The notes: generated by a model not told the origin, from the letters alone. Shown: positions 31,111-43,436, numbered from the stretch's first letter. The stretch is DNA of 64,000 bases from Trichobilharzia szidati (GCA_944472155.2 OX235279.1:177547868-177611867), one strand, 5' to 3'. A program made the numbers and translations.

Positions 31111-33192
31111 ATGGCTGCCCAGAGGTGCATCTATTAACGATTATGTGAATGGAGTGCAGAGATACACAGTCTCACCACAGCTCAGCCTCCGGACTCTTGT
31201 CTATTGAAAATTCACCTGTCCATCATGCGTTTTAATCCACGCTGGTAAACAAACTGATTGTTGAAGGTTCAAATGCTATGAACATTACACCTATACCATC
31301 ATTATTATGGAAGTGTTATACGTCCACCAACAGCTTCCTCCTATTCTCAGAAGTCAGTGCCACTCAATTTACTACCCAGAAGATTGACTGTGTGCCTTGC
31401 AAAAATGTAGGTAGGTGTAAAACAGATGGATTAAAAGTCAAGTAGTCAAAAAGCAGATGGACAGATGAAAATGGATTCCTTCCATCTGTCTGAGGTATTT
31501 TAATTTTAATTTCAACTTAAGGGTTTGATTGCCATCACTATACTGCTATATGAGAAAGGTCGAACAGGGAACGCTCACATGTTGAAAACTAAGGTAAATC
31601 CAGCTCATATAGTACATTTGGTACAGGACATCAGATGCAATATTAGAGTTAGGAAAGTTTCACAAAGATAATTGACTACATGGTGCAGATGCAGTCTACC
31701 TTCTGAAAGGAAGATTGAAAATATTAATACTGAAAACTTCGTCTGTGTAATCGCTGAACTGAACACAGAAAACAATGCAACGGAGACGCCTATCGCTTCG
31801 TAAGTGAAGGCATTAAAAAATAAATGTCAATCGAATTGTGGAGAAGACGGATGGCATCAATGTGTATTTGAGGGCTCGGATGGTCCTGGTGTGCAAAAAT
31901 CATACGTCTTTATTGGCGGGATAATTAGTTGTAGTACCTGGTAAAATCCTTCGCCTATACTGTTGGTCCCTTCACAATTACTTGAGTACAACTAACGCAA
32001 GCGCTTATTCTGAAATGCCATCAATAAGACAGTCATATTCTGGTAGAAAAATGTGGAAATGTTAAAATTTAGAGATTCGGAAGACCATTGTTTCTGGAAC
32101 TGTTTTGTAACCAACTCCCTTTTCAAAAGAATCACCTGAATCACCACCTAATAAGGCATTACATAGTAGAAGGCGAAGATTTACTTTGAAGGTGTATTTC
32201 GTGAGCATTCTGGAGGATTCATGAAGCGGAGAAACCTAGGCAAACAAACGGGAAGACATTCATCATTTAATACAGTCTGTGAAGAGCAAAACCGGTTCGT
32301 TGTATTCTGAATGCAGAAGACAGATCTCTGCGTCCTGTATAGTTGGCAAGACTTCCTTGAGAAGTGAGCAGTCACCAAACCCTCCAAAGACAGAAAAGCG
32401 ACTATCATTGCTGAATAATTTTGCGGTTCTGTTAAACAACAGTGATATCAAAAAACTGAAAATTACCTCAAAAAGGCAATTAGGTGGCTACCAGTCTAGT
32501 CTAAGTACGAAACGGGGACTAGAGAGCAAGCAGAATCACGTAACATCAAGGGATTTTTCAAACGGTTTTTCCGTCTCAGAGTTCGATGGACAGAGAGAAA
32601 TTTATCTATCATGGAAAGGCATAGTTCCTACTTGGTCAACCACCTAGCCTTTCTAAATTCCTCAGTGACTAACCTCCTCTGAATGACCATAACGGTCATC
32701 GCATGTTCTATATTGTAGATTCCTTACGAGTCCGCCAGTTTACTGACAGATCAAAATAGATTCCTCCCTATGTAGGGCAGATGATATCAAGGTGTGAATG
32801 CACCATTTAAATTCATGCGGGAATCAGGAAGACTGAAGTTAGCAGGAAAGTGATTACAGAGAAGTGATAGTGTCACCATATTAGATCTAAATGTGCGTTT
32901 ATATGGTCCCTTCATCTACTCATATTATACGTTTCCAGAAACTGGTCTCACGTTTGCTTGTCGGATACTTACCATTGTATTAGTGAACATTGGTTTTTGT
33001 TTGTTATAAATATACATCTATTGTGGGGTTCCGCACGCCTACCTTCGCCTCATGCTCTTCTAAGTTTGATGTCGGCAATAATCCGTCTTTGCAAATTTTT
33101 ACGTGTGTTTCTTGACACTTTGTTTGATATTTATCGTTTTGTCTTTCATTCATTGGGAAAAACAAAAACCTTTATTATAAGGGGTCATATTT
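31111..33192. other. long stretch without assigned genes
   Basis: About 2 kb. The only notable frame is plus strand 32240-32647 (about 135 codons, Ser/Lys-rich, containing SEQSPNPPKTEKRLSLLNNF). It has no recognised domain, and the opposite strand is also open over much of it, so coding status is uncertain. A short repeat shared with 525-573 lies at 33128-33182. Confidence 0.35.
33128..33182. repeat. short dispersed repeat, copy 2 of 2
   Basis: It shares atcgttttgt, ttcattcattgggaaa and cctttattataa in the same order with 523-575. Identity unknown. Confidence 0.4.
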
Positions 33193-34895
33193 TATTATTA
33201 TTGCTCCCGTGGGTTCGGAAGGGAACATAGGCCTTCGACAACACACCTGTCGGACTGGACTTTGATGTTAAAGATCCAAATCTTGTTTTTTTGTGATGCT
33301 GTTGAAGACAGCTGTTGGTAAAAGTCCACCGTAGCCTGTTCGAAATCATTCTTATGATGCTTTCACCATGCTCCTGAACCACATTGAAGAAGCGACTTGA
33401 CGTCACCGTTGATGATCCTAATGTCATTCCATGCGCTGAGTGCAGAAGAGTTCCTTTTGAGAGTAATGAGAGTGTGCATTGCCTTTCCGAATTTGGCTCG
33501 CTTTGACATCTTTATCCGTTCCTCTGGCTACGGTTCAAACCATCCCTCTTAGATAGGTGAAGGAAGTAGCCTTTCTCCGGTTGATAGCGATTGGTGCTGT
33601 TTGTTGTTGCTGTTACTTTTGGTTGTTTGCTTACCTTCATCACGACCTTCTCCACCTTCTGCATGTTACCCTGGAGTCCTGCCTTCGCCACCTGCTTCTT
33701 CCGGCAGTTTATTGTTTTTCTCCTGCAAGTATTCTAGTTTGTGTGGCATTAAACATAAATAAACCACGAAAGAAATGTAGATATTCCAGCGAGAGTCCCA
33801 ACAGCCGTGCGGCCACATCTGCTCCCCTTCTCGACTTTGTATCCAGCAGGCAGGCTGCGTCTCCACTTCCTTGAGCAACATTGAGATCACTTCTGTCTGG
33901 TCTGTGGCGTTTCTGTTAGGCGAAATCCATTCTGCTTTATGTATATTCCTGTGTTTGTACACCGCCTCCGATCATCAAATCATTGAATACACGGAAGTCT
34001 GCGAATAATTCTCCGTCCTCGCTCATTTCTGCGAGGGTCTGTCAACCCATGATGAGTTCTCTTCCTGTATTATCTGCTTACAGTTTGGCTTGAATTCATA
34101 TCGCTCGTAAGGATTTTAATGTCTCCATTAGGGATGCTGTTCATCACTGTGTGTAGTATGATTATGAGCAATAGTTTGTGCTCGGAACGTCATCAGTTAA
34201 TATTGCTGTATAACACTGTGATTTATCAAAATAAAATCTTATCCATAATGGAGCTGTGTATATTTTTCTATAGAAATCTTCCTTCTTCTCTTGTTCAGCA
34301 TTGGTTTTACCACTGTGGATAGCATTGCATGATAATTGTAACCTTCCTTCCTTTTGAGTTGAATCTTGCTGTCATGATCCTGGACGAGATTCGTTCCCTC
34401 TGCATTAGGGCTCTGCCTGCCACTGGTGATATTATTACAGTCACTCTCCTCCTTGGTTTGCTCGTAGTTGTCATCTGGGTGACTGGAGTAGATTACTGAC
34501 TCTACAGTTGACAATTTTGACAATGCACATCTGTTGCATCTGCCTTCACAGACATGCAGCCCTTCTTTGCCATATTTTTGCATTTCTTTGGCTACCTGGG
34601 CTGTCTTTTCAGTCTCATACACTGTACAGACATTCCACGTTTCCATTCTTATCCTTACCTTCATCGAGAGAAGACATACCGGTTGGCTGACTGACTTCCA
34701 AAATGCAGGCTTTCACCAGCCCACTGTGTCATTTCGCCTCTCTGATTAGAGCGAGGAATAAGATTGTTGTTTCAATTATCTGTGTGTTTAATATATACTT
34801 AGTGCTGAAGTTTCTGTGGCAGTTTGATTGGTTTCGTGGAGTATGATCGCTAGCCCCATGCCCAACGCTCCGGGCATGGGACCGGCTAGCAAACT
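33193..34895 (-). mobile_element. RTE-clade LINE (SR2-like) with internal deletion (R6)
   Basis: The minus strand has the 5' leader (34895-34760), the endonuclease N-terminus (METWNVCTVYETEKTAQVAK at about 34650) and the endonuclease C-terminus (KHRNIHKAEWISPNRNATDQ at about 33950). The 3' end at 33193 with its ATT-type tail follows. Most of the reverse transcriptase is missing between the endonuclease and the 3' end, so this is an internally deleted derivative, unlike the 5'-truncated copies elsewhere. Confidence 0.8.
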
Positions 34896-34914
34896 ATATA
34901 TTTTTATATATATT

Positions 34915-35097
34915 TTTTTATTACAGCTTGGTGCCATGCCGTATTTTTGGTACAAGTATGGAATTTTCAGCATGGATATCGGTAGCACAAAATTTTGCAG
35001 GCTAACCATTGATATCGGGTGTGCGTCGGCAGGGGATTGAACCTCGGACCATGTGCATGGTCGGCGAGAGTCCTAGCCACTGTGCCACTGAGCCGGT
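34915..35097 (-). repeat. tRNA-derived SINE family B
   Basis: Same head, body and LINE-like tail as the copy at 3915. The head at 35097-35030 reads gtggcacagtggctaggact with B box gttcaatcc. It stands next to the 5' end of the RTE copy. Confidence 0.78.
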
Positions 35098-35139
35098 AGC
35101 TGAGGTGAGGTTCGGAATCATATTTAGCTCATCATAAAA

Positions 35140-35340
35140 TGAACATGAATTTACGCGTTTTAGACCATTATGTATTCTTTGTAAACCATTTTTAGCTCCC
35201 TGCGATTATATGTTCATCTTGCTCTGCCCTCATGAAGAACTCTGTAGGAATCTTAAAACAGTTGACTGTACCAGCCAGAATGTAGTACTTGTTCGATTTA
35301 TTCAGTCTGCATTGTTGAACTGTTCTATATAGTTTACTGT
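35140..35340 (+). pseudogene. possible LINE C-terminal fragment with C-x2-C block
   Basis: A 60-codon plus-strand frame contains PLCILCKPFLAPCDYMFILL and CPHEELCRNL. The spacing C-x2-C followed by a hydrophobic LLCP block resembles the C-terminus of some Jockey/I-type LINEs. The match is from pattern only, and a host exon is not excluded. Confidence 0.3.
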
Positions 35341-35536
35341 GTATTTACTGTGTTTTTATGTGTAACGAATAACCAACATTAAATATCTATTTATACAAAT
35401 GCATCTGTGACAGTGTAGTAAGTGTATTGTTTTACCACAAAATACTTTGGAATTCCATCCAAAAACCATAGAATTAGCAGCCACCCCATTTGTCTATTAG
35501 TGGATGGTTGCAATTGCTCCGAATAATAGCTGTCAT

Positions 35537-36135
35537 TTAAAAACAGCAAACTGCTTGAGTAGATTTAACATCAATCTCCATGTCACTTCGCACATGCTTG
35601 TTGGGATTGCCGAAAGGTTCAGGGTATGCGGCGTGTTTCAGTGTTGAAGACCTGCCTCTCCTCTCGCCATACCTCATCTGAATTGGGTAAGTCATGAAAC
35701 ATAAATTTAAGTTGCCCTGTATAGCACCCGAGCACTGTCGCTGTTGTGATATTCCAGAAAATCCTTCACAGTCGAAGACACAGCTGAAAAAGGTCAAGAT
35801 TACACAATGAAACGCAAAGATAGTAAGTTTTAGAACGCACGTTACATCCATGCCGGTCATGTATTTGAATGGAGTACTTTTACTCCTAATTCACTTAGAC
35901 GTTCATCTCTAGAAAAAATAAAATTTTTTGTCTTACCGATCAAAAATGTGCTGAGAAATCTCCTTTATTCAAACAGTTTGTACAAACCATTCAGGATATT
36001 GGATGTAGCCCGGAATTGTTTTACTGCACTGCATCATAGAAACAGAGTTGGCGATCTCTTAAACGTTTTCATGATTACAAATCTTTCGAAATCAAGGGAA
36101 TTCAGAGGCCCTGGTATAGGCTCTGTGGCCTTGGT
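35537..36135. other. coding-like region, strand and frame unresolved
   Basis: On the plus strand, 36042-36132 reads KQSWRSLKRFHDYKSFEIKG and on to RLCGL, between an acceptor-like atcatag and a donor-like TTG/gtgagt. The 34 codons before the tag (TDQKCAEKSPLFKQFVQTIQ) are in the same phase. On the minus strand, an acceptor-like tttttcag before 35783 is followed by 24 codons with VKDFLEYHNSDSARVLYRAT and a stop, while another frame stays open to 35537. Either a host gene with short exons or a decayed element lies here; I cannot decide. Confidence 0.3.
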
Positions 36136-37312
36136 GAGTATTACACACAACATCTGATATCTTAAAAACCTAGCATTGCATCTGATTGTGATATTCAATG
36201 ATTCCCACTTATAAGTGGGAACTAGCTGTTTCAACTAACTTTTTTTGATTTATTTCTTGGAATTGAAGCAGATTTCAGTTTGTAGATTACTCAATTATGA
36301 ATCGGAAGTTTTATTTGAGAAGCAGGGATTAATCTTTACAACCAGATTTTCTTTGTTATATAGTCACAGTTTTTAATAATGTTGTTTGAATGACACTTGT
36401 GATAGTAATGTACTCACAAAAAACGTTCACAAGTGATCACATACATGAAAGCTATTATCAGTTACCAATTAGGTATAAAACTTATCAAAAATCTATTTAT
36501 GACGAAGCAGTGAAATCCTTAATTAATGATTATATTATCAAATTTAAAAAGTAAAGGTTAAACTTGCTTAGAGGGTTTCGCACAATGAGGCCAAGATTTC
36601 ATTCTACATTGATAATTAAAAGTAGCATGTATGAGTGTACTATAGCCAAGGGCATCAAATTTATTGGAATGAAATACTGGGCGAAACACTGAAAAACCAA
36701 CTGCGATGCGTAGAAAAAAAATTATTAGCTTGTTTTCATTTTAGAGCAAACGAACCTGCATCATTTTGGTTGACTTGCAGCTGTTATACTGGAGAAGCTT
36801 AATCATTAATTCACCAACTTTTTTTGCAAGTGGGAATGACAGTGGGAGACTATATTAATTGGTCTTGTATTCTGGTATCGTACTCATTACATTTAAAAAA
36901 AATTTTGTGTATATGTCACGACAGGACCTGAGCATTAAACACTGTTATGAAATTAGTCAAAGAGGGTCCAAGATATTCCAGGTTTCCGATCTATAATAAG
37001 GTGATGCAGACGGGATACAATATCTTGACTTCAGAGATGTACTCTAGAGATGGATCATATAATGGATCCATTAAGGTGCTAGATAATGTGCGGGGATAAG
37101 AAGTAGTTTCATAAGGCTAGTGATAAATCTTGGTAGATGCATTTTATGATAAAGGTAGAAAACCTTTTTGTGATGACTGCATGTGATAAGTCAGAATAAT
37201 ATGAAATCTAAGGTACTGGGTCCACATTCCTACGAAATTAACATAGGAAAAGTATGCAGTTCTGAGCATTAGAAAATTAATCCTAGCATTCTTCTTTTGG
37301 TTCTCAGACTTA
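36136..37312. other. unassigned sequence before the CR1/SR1-like LINE
   Basis: AT-rich, no exon recognised. The part next to 37313 includes the end of the LINE 3' UTR, with repeated attcag units. Confidence 0.4.
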
Positions 37313-39330
37313 TAAATTCAGATTCAGATTATAAAGATAGAAGGCTCTTGTTGCCTATGTTAATTCTCGCGATATATATCTCTGCAGAGATCCAGTTTCT
37401 CTTTGAAAGCGTTCACAGATGGAGCTGTTACTATTGAATCAGATAAGAAGTTCCAGTCGTTGACCACTCTGTGAGAGAATCTAAACTCCAAACGTATTTT
37501 ATTTATTTGAGCACCTTCTTCTGGTGACCCTGTAAATGTATCCTAGAGGGAGAGAAAAGGTTTGAAAGGTCAATCCCTAAATCACCCTTGAATATACGGT
37601 AAGCCAAAATTAAGTCGCCTCTCCTGCTTCGGTATGATAACGGGAAGAGATTTAAATGCTCCATCCTCACATCATAAGGAAGGTGTGAGACACCACTAAC
37701 TAATTTCGTTCCTACCCTCTGTACTCTTTCCAGGGTATGTGCCTCCTTTTGAAGCATGGACTCGGCGCTTGTATGCAGTACTCTAGATGAGGCTTGACAT
37801 ATGTTGCATAGAGTACTTGGAACATACCCTCGTCTAATCGTTTGAAAGCCCTGCGAAGTGCCCATAGCATTCTAAAAGCCTTAGCTGCGGCTCGATTACA
37901 ATTTGCCGTTCTTTTTAAGTCATGGCTAACAATAATTCCTAGGTCCTTTTGTTCCCTAACGTCTGGCAGTTCTGTGTCCCCCATGAAGTACGACGTGTAA
38001 GACTTTTGACCTAGGTGTATTACCGCGCTTTTCTTGGAATTAATTTCCAGACTCCAAAGGTTAGTCCATTTGGTTTATTTGTCTAGATCGTTTTGTAGTA
38101 CCTAACTATCATCGCTACTATTTACGGCTTTCCATATCTTAATATCGTCCGTAAATAGTAAGGAAGATGAGGTAAGAATTTTCGGCACTTTGTTTACGTG
38201 TAATAAGAATAGCAGGGGGCCAAGTACAGTTCCCTGAGGTACTCCACTTAATACTGCTTTCCACCCTGACAGTACATCACTAACCCTTACCTCCTGCCTC
38301 TTATCCATCAGGTAGTCACTAAACCACTCACATAAGCGTTGGTCTATTCCAAAATGTTTAGGTTTACTAAGAAGACCTAAATGGGATACCTTATCGAATG
38401 CTTTACTAAGATCGATAAATAAAACGTCCAGTAGGTGGTTTTTATCCCTGGCCTAGACCCAGTCTTCCCTAGCTAACAGTAAGCTTGTCAAGCAGGATCG
38501 TCTTGGTTGGAGTCCATGTAGTTCCACTGCCAATATGCCGTGTTTTTCCATATGAGCTAAGGGCTGGTCCCTTATGAGTTTTTCTAACACCTTTGCTATA
38601 ATGCAGGTCAGACTTACAGGCCGGTAGTTAGATACTAACTGTCTGTTCCCATCTTTGAAGATGGGGCTTATAAAAGCATCTTTCCAGTCCCTGAGTAGCC
38701 TAGCCTGGGTCAGAAACATCTGAAAAATCTCCGTAAGTGGAATGTATATTATATCCGCCAAGGAGATTAGCAATCTAGGGTGAAGTCCGTCTGGTCCAGG
38801 TGATTTACCTGGCTTCAACTTAGACAGTAGTTTCAAAACCACCGCATAATCTACCACAATTTGGGGTATTTTAGGGGCTACATCAGTTACCTCGCTAAAC
38901 CCCCTGAGTGGTACATACAGTTGTCCGAATGTCGCGATATTTCCCAAACTTAAAGCAATATTTAACCTCATTCAGTCGACGCGAACTTGACTAGATATGA
39001 TATGACGATATGAGAGTAATTAGTAGAATCTTTCATGTATACTGAATGTCACAATTCTCGTTAATGTCTGTGGTGTAAATACCGACACATATAACATTAC
39101 CCGATTTTGAAGTTTAAGTAACTGGTCAATTGTGGTGGAAAGGTCTTGTTTACTGAATTCGGAGATAATATAACTCTTCTCAGGCCAAAACGGTAGAGTC
39201 TCATTAACATTCGTGGTGGAGGAAGTTGCATCCATCGCAATAGACGTGATGCAGAAGAAATACGAGAAAGAATACAGAAATCGGTTTTTTGCTGCGACAT
39301 CTGAAATTGCATCATCTTTGGGCATTAATC
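37313..39330 (-). mobile_element. CR1/SR1-like LINE, 5'-truncated (C2)
   Basis: The minus-strand reverse transcriptase is readable from about 39100 to 37330 in several frames, with a 3' end near 37313 carrying attcag repeats. It is a different family from the CR1-like element at 25176-29330. The stretch 39330-39020 is an open frame (DDAISDVAAKNRFLYSFSYF) that ends in a LINE-like FTPQTL block; its first part is not clearly LINE. Confidence 0.8.
37330..38971 (-). pseudogene. CR1/SR1-like reverse transcriptase, frameshifted
   Basis: Order on the minus strand: KLKPGKSPGPDGLHPRLL, NYRPVSLTCIIAKVLEKLI (both from 38971-38453), SGVPQGTVLGPLLFLL (motif B) and LLFTDDIKIW (motif C, 38308-38102). Then come QKDLGIIVSHDL (37984-37712), YVKPHLEYC, LERVQRVGTKLVSG (37865-37503) and FSHRVVNDWNFLSDS. 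The catalytic box is FTDD instead of the usual FADD; the two Asp are kept. The pieces are in different frames, so there is no complete enzyme. Confidence 0.85.
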
Positions 39331-39373
39331 ACATCCCCTGTGCCATATGCAGAGATGCATTTTAGTTAACAGA

Positions 39374-39402
39374 GTATATATATATATATATATATATATA
39401 GT
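39374..39402. repeat. TA dinucleotide microsatellite
   Basis: A continuous (TA)n run of about 14 units, visible directly. Confidence 0.9.
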
Positions 39403-40041
39403 CACTTACAGTCGGTCTCAGCCAAATTTGGTGGTCCAAGTCACGTAGATGTTTGTAGAATCTTTGTGACATGGTTCATAATCGCTCACCGTGGAGAGAT
39501 TATGGTCTCTCTTTTTCATCTTTGTCACCTTGAAATCTTTCTTTAGTTTCCATTGTATTATCACACTTATGTCTTCTTAATATTTTGTTTTCATTTTAAA
39601 TTTATTTTTCAAAGTGCAGCAAGTTGAACTGATTTATTTTGGTAGAAAAATTCACTATTATTATTATTCTTTCCTTTAATTCCTAGAGGAACATATGGCT
39701 TGCTGACTTGTAAACCATGGAATTAGTTATCTGCATTGTTCATCAATCATTTTGCGTTTATTTTCAGAATTACGAACTTGTTGAGTAGTCTCAGAGTGTA
39801 CAAACAATGCTAAAAAGACTATAGGAGCGAAGGTAGTTTAGGGGGTAACATTAAAAAGTCTCAAAGTTGAAAGAGATACAGTACATTTACTGTTTATTAC
39901 ATGTGTAACGATATAACCGATGTAAGATCAATGTTTTGATATTAAAGCTGAGGTTTTGTCAGTAATAATTTCATTTGAGTTGACTTTTTGTTTTAAGACA
40001 CTTCATATTTAAAGAAAAGCAGACATCGGATACTTATATAC
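39403..40041. other. unassigned, with a short RTE tail at 39655-39705
   Basis: Only the last 50 bases of the SR2-like RTE 3' end (minus strand: gttcctctaggaattaaagg then AAT repeats) are recognised. The rest shows nothing supportable. Confidence 0.5.
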
Positions 40042-40390
40042 TGTAGCGGTAAATAATTCCCCAAAATTATTGACCACAGCAATCATCACTGAACATTGGA
40101 TGCTGACCCTCACTGTTTAAGTCGACTTGTTTAGCTGAAGGCTTCCGGTCAAGCATCCATGCCATTTGGTACTCCGTCGTGTCACGTTCGTGCACGATCA
40201 CTAGCTAGTTAAGCATTCATCACGGTTTACTATTTGGTCCCGAAATATATCTCGTACTTTGGACGATCATTTGTGGCGTTTTGCTTTGTCTTTGGTACAC
40301 GAGGAACGAATACTATAGAAGTTGTTGGTATAAGATCTTGCGTTAGTATACTCTGTACAATTCGCGAACGTCAATACTGTCAGCCTCTAA
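40042..40390 (+). mobile_element. Gypsy LTR with primer-binding site, rest of element lost
   Basis: A full-length LTR (TGTAGCGG to GCCTCTAA) is followed at 40393 by TGGTGAGACCGACGTGATTC. This is a far better tRNA 3'-end match than the one in the young element and supports tRNA priming. The internal sequence fades within about 50 bases. The LTR differs from the young copies at many positions, so it is older or from another subfamily. Confidence 0.85.
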
Positions 40391-40617
40391 ACTGGTGAGA
40401 CCGACGTGATTCGAACACGCCTACGACTGCGGTTTTGTTCATATTTTTATGATATCTTAATATGAGCAGCTAAAAAATTAAAAATATTTGAGTGTAGTAA
40501 AGATTAAAGTCTATAGCCAGTAAATTGAAAGTTGATAGTTGCAGAGCTGCATCAATTACAGTTAAATCACATTGCAGAGTGAATGGCTGCCTATCATACT
40601 TGACGTGTATTCCTATT

Positions 40618-40830
40618 AAATTATTATTATTCCCTTGGCTTCCAAGTGGAACATCTCCACTTTCTTCTATTTTCTGCCGTTCTCTTCAAATGCGTCCACA
40701 ATTGCCTATTATCTCTCACCTCCTCCTCACAGGATCTCGTCGATGTTACCCTAGAACGACCCGCTCGATAATTCCGAGTTTTTATTAAAGTGATGGTTCT
40801 TACACCAAGCCTACTATTCTTTGTTACCAA
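40618..40830 (-). mobile_element. RTE-clade LINE 3' end (R8), cut by the assembly gap
   Basis: The minus-strand RTE 3' end with its tail at 40618 is recognisable from the shared 3' blocks. It runs into the N gap at 40831, so its extent is unknown. Confidence 0.65.
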
Positions 40831-41324
40831 NNNNNNNNNNNNNNNNNNNNNNNNNNNNNNNNNNNNNNNNNNNNNNNNNNNNNNNNNNNNNNNNNNNNNN
40901 NNNNNNNNNNNNNNNNNNNNNNNNNNNNNNNNNNNNNNNNNNNNNNNNNNNNNNNNNNNNNNNNNNNNNNNNNNNNNNNNNNNNNNNNNNNNNNNNNNNN
41001 NNNNNNNNNNNNNNNNNNNNNNNNNNNNNNNNNNNNNNNNNNNNNNNNNNNNNNNNNNNNNNNNNNNNNNNNNNNNNNNNNNNNNNNNNNNNNNNNNNNN
41101 NNNNNNNNNNNNNNNNNNNNNNNNNNNNNNNNNNNNNNNNNNNNNNNNNNNNNNNNNNNNNNNNNNNNNNNNNNNNNNNNNNNNNNNNNNNNNNNNNNNN
41201 NNNNNNNNNNNNNNNNNNNNNNNNNNNNNNNNNNNNNNNNNNNNNNNNNNNNNNNNNNNNNNNNNNNNNNNNNNNNNNNNNNNNNNNNNNNNNNNNNNNN
41301 NNNNNNNNNNNNNNNNNNNNNNNN
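40831..41324. other. assembly gap (494 N)
   Basis: Unresolved bases. Open frames drawn across it have no meaning. Confidence 1.
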
Positions 41325-41924
41325 GACTCACTGAACATACTTCAGCTAGATAGCAAAAGTTATGCAATCAAATTGTTCAGCAAACACTCACACTTTTGAA
41401 AAAACTAATGCTATTTTCCATAACTATAAACATTTGCATTTGTTTGTTTGGGCGCTTTTTTTAAATCAGCTGGTTACCTGAATTTTCAATCCATCAAAGT
41501 TCACTGAATTTACTCCGTTTCAGATTGTTTTAATCATCTAGTTACCACACTGAGTTGCAGTCTATATCCGCGTACAGTTCCAAGTAAGTTTCTACTTATC
41601 TCTAGGAAATTTTAGAAGGAAATAGAGTAGTAACACTGTGAAGTAGAATTGGAACGTGCCTCGGATGGAACGATGCTGCTTCAGGTAATATAGTGTCGGT
41701 TATAATACTATTTGAAGATTCTACATAGAAATTAAAAATACCCTGGTATGGAAATGGCTGAAAATTCTGCACAATAACTAAATTCACCTTTCAGAATAGA
41801 GCTATCATTGTTTCCGGTGGAATTATTTTTCCGCCTAATGCTTCACAAAGCTATTTTATTAAAAAAAAAGATGTAGCGCTGCTGGTTACAGCCAAATTTC
41901 GGCTTCGGGGATATTCTTCCTTGG
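41325..41924. other. unassigned sequence
   Basis: No exon or repeat recognised. Confidence 0.4.
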
Positions 41925-42425
41925 TGAATAAAACAAATAGATCAGAGACTTGGCACCGCGTCATGAAGGCCACTTCCAACAAACTACACACATTCATCAA
42001 AACCTGCCATCAACAGCTCAATATTACTCAAGATCAGACGGCTGGCCACAGATGATCAGCAATAGTGTGAGGGATCTCTGGCAATCAACGAACCAACCAA
42101 CCCAGTAGGAAGCAATTGCGCAGCAAATATGAAGGAAGAAATGGCGGTGGATTGGATTGGCCATACTCTAAGAAACTAAACCATCGAGTGAGTGACATCA
42201 CACGCCACGCCATCGCTCGAGTGGAGCACGAACAAGAAGCGGTGGTCAGTGTGAGGGTAACAATGAGAAGGAGGATGAGGTGATGCGATGAGGAGATGGA
42301 AGCGTGAGGGCAGATGTGGAGACAGGTGGAAACGTTGGTGGAGGATCGAACGCAATGGAGTTGTGTGTCTGAATCACCGTGTTTCTCTTGAAATTAAAGG
42401 AAACAATAATTATGATAATAACTAA
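41925..42425 (+). mobile_element. RTE-clade LINE 3' fragment (R9)
   Basis: Plus-strand 3' end of the SR2-like family. It starts at gatcagagacttggcaccgc, shows gattggccatactctaag in the middle, and ends in gaaattaaaggaaacaataat. Frames are broken. Confidence 0.78.
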
Positions 42426-42820
42426 TTTGCATGCCTAATTTATTGTCCCTATTATATGTATCTTCTAAGGTAACCTACATTTGAATAGATTATTGAACAA
42501 TCACGTCCCTTTTTCTACCTTGACCGTAGGGGAACAAAAATCCATTCATTTGTTTTTCGTTTTGTTTATTTAATCAATGTACCTTCACCTCAATACGATG
42601 CTTATTGCTATTTGGGTTTTCACGTTAAACACTTCCCGGTATTATTTCACTTGTACCATTTATTATTGAAAGTCAACGTATTTCTCACCGAGTTACGTAT
42701 GTCTCTGTTTGCCTAATTTATCCATTAGTCCTATTAATTTTACATCTCTTTCCAAGAACTATACATTCTATGAACTATATTTGTTAATATAAAGAAGGGG
42801 AAGGAGAAAATAAAATTCTT
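42426..42820. other. unassigned AT-rich sequence
   Basis: No exon or repeat recognised. Confidence 0.4.
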
Positions 42821-42832
42821 AGAAATGTTTTC

Positions 42833-43301
42833 TTGGTATTAGATGGTTGGAGGCAATCGGCAGGAAGCCTTGTACCTAGGTTTCGTGCTAGTTGGCACTC
42901 ATCAGCAAGGCGTATCTGCAACCTTGAAGGAACTCATGTCCCTTCTGAGATTTGAACCCGCATCACTCAGTGCTGCAGTCAGAGACGTTACCACTGAGCT
43001 ATTCAGGCTCGCGACTGACCTCCTGTAGGACTGTATTGCATATTTTTGATTGCACACTAGTCAGTAACTAGTGTAATGCAGATACGCCTTGCTGATGAGT
43101 GCCAACTAGCACGAAACCTAGGTCCAAGGCTTCCTGCCGATTGCCTCCAACCATCTAATACCAACAATTCACAGTGCACCATAATGGCGAGCCACCTAGC
43201 ATGGTGGCTACATTGCAAACATGACTGATAGAATTCAGTCTGCAGCGAAGATAGGACTAGACACATTACACTAGTTACTGACTAGTGTGCAATCAAAAAT
43301 A
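42833..43301 (+). repeat. fold-back tRNA-like SINE family C, complete unit with TSD
   Basis: A unit of 469 bases is bounded by the perfect 12-bp repeat agaaatgttttc (42821-42832 and 43302-43313). Arms at 42833-42918 and 43079-43164 are inverted copies. A second inverted pair (tttgattgcacactagtcag and its complement) bounds the right half at about 43045 and 43300. The tRNA-like head (A box tagctcagtggta, B box gcgggttcaaatctc) is on the minus strand in the centre. The unit is in the opposite orientation to the copy at 18241-18715. Confidence 0.87.
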
Positions 43302-43436
43302 AGAAATGTTTTCGATTGACGATGAAGATTATGCAATGTAAACAGAGATAAGGAACTTTATTCATCGTACTGCACTCATCGCACTTCCCAATACTGTTAT
43401 AAGTATTAATAACTTTTAGTAATTTGATGGGTAGTG

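Noticed and set aside
32279..32647. A host exon of 122 codons
   Set aside because: No splice sites could be placed, the opposite strand is also open over much of it, and there is no recognisable domain. Kept only as a note in the region entry.
39020..39325. A separate 101-codon host gene
   Set aside because: Its end (YVSVFTPQTL) continues in sense into the CR1/SR1-like LINE, so it is more likely the part before the RT; its first half remains uncertain.
40627..41399. Long open frames of 174-246 codons on both strands
   Set aside because: They consist mainly of the 494 N of the assembly gap and have no coding meaning.
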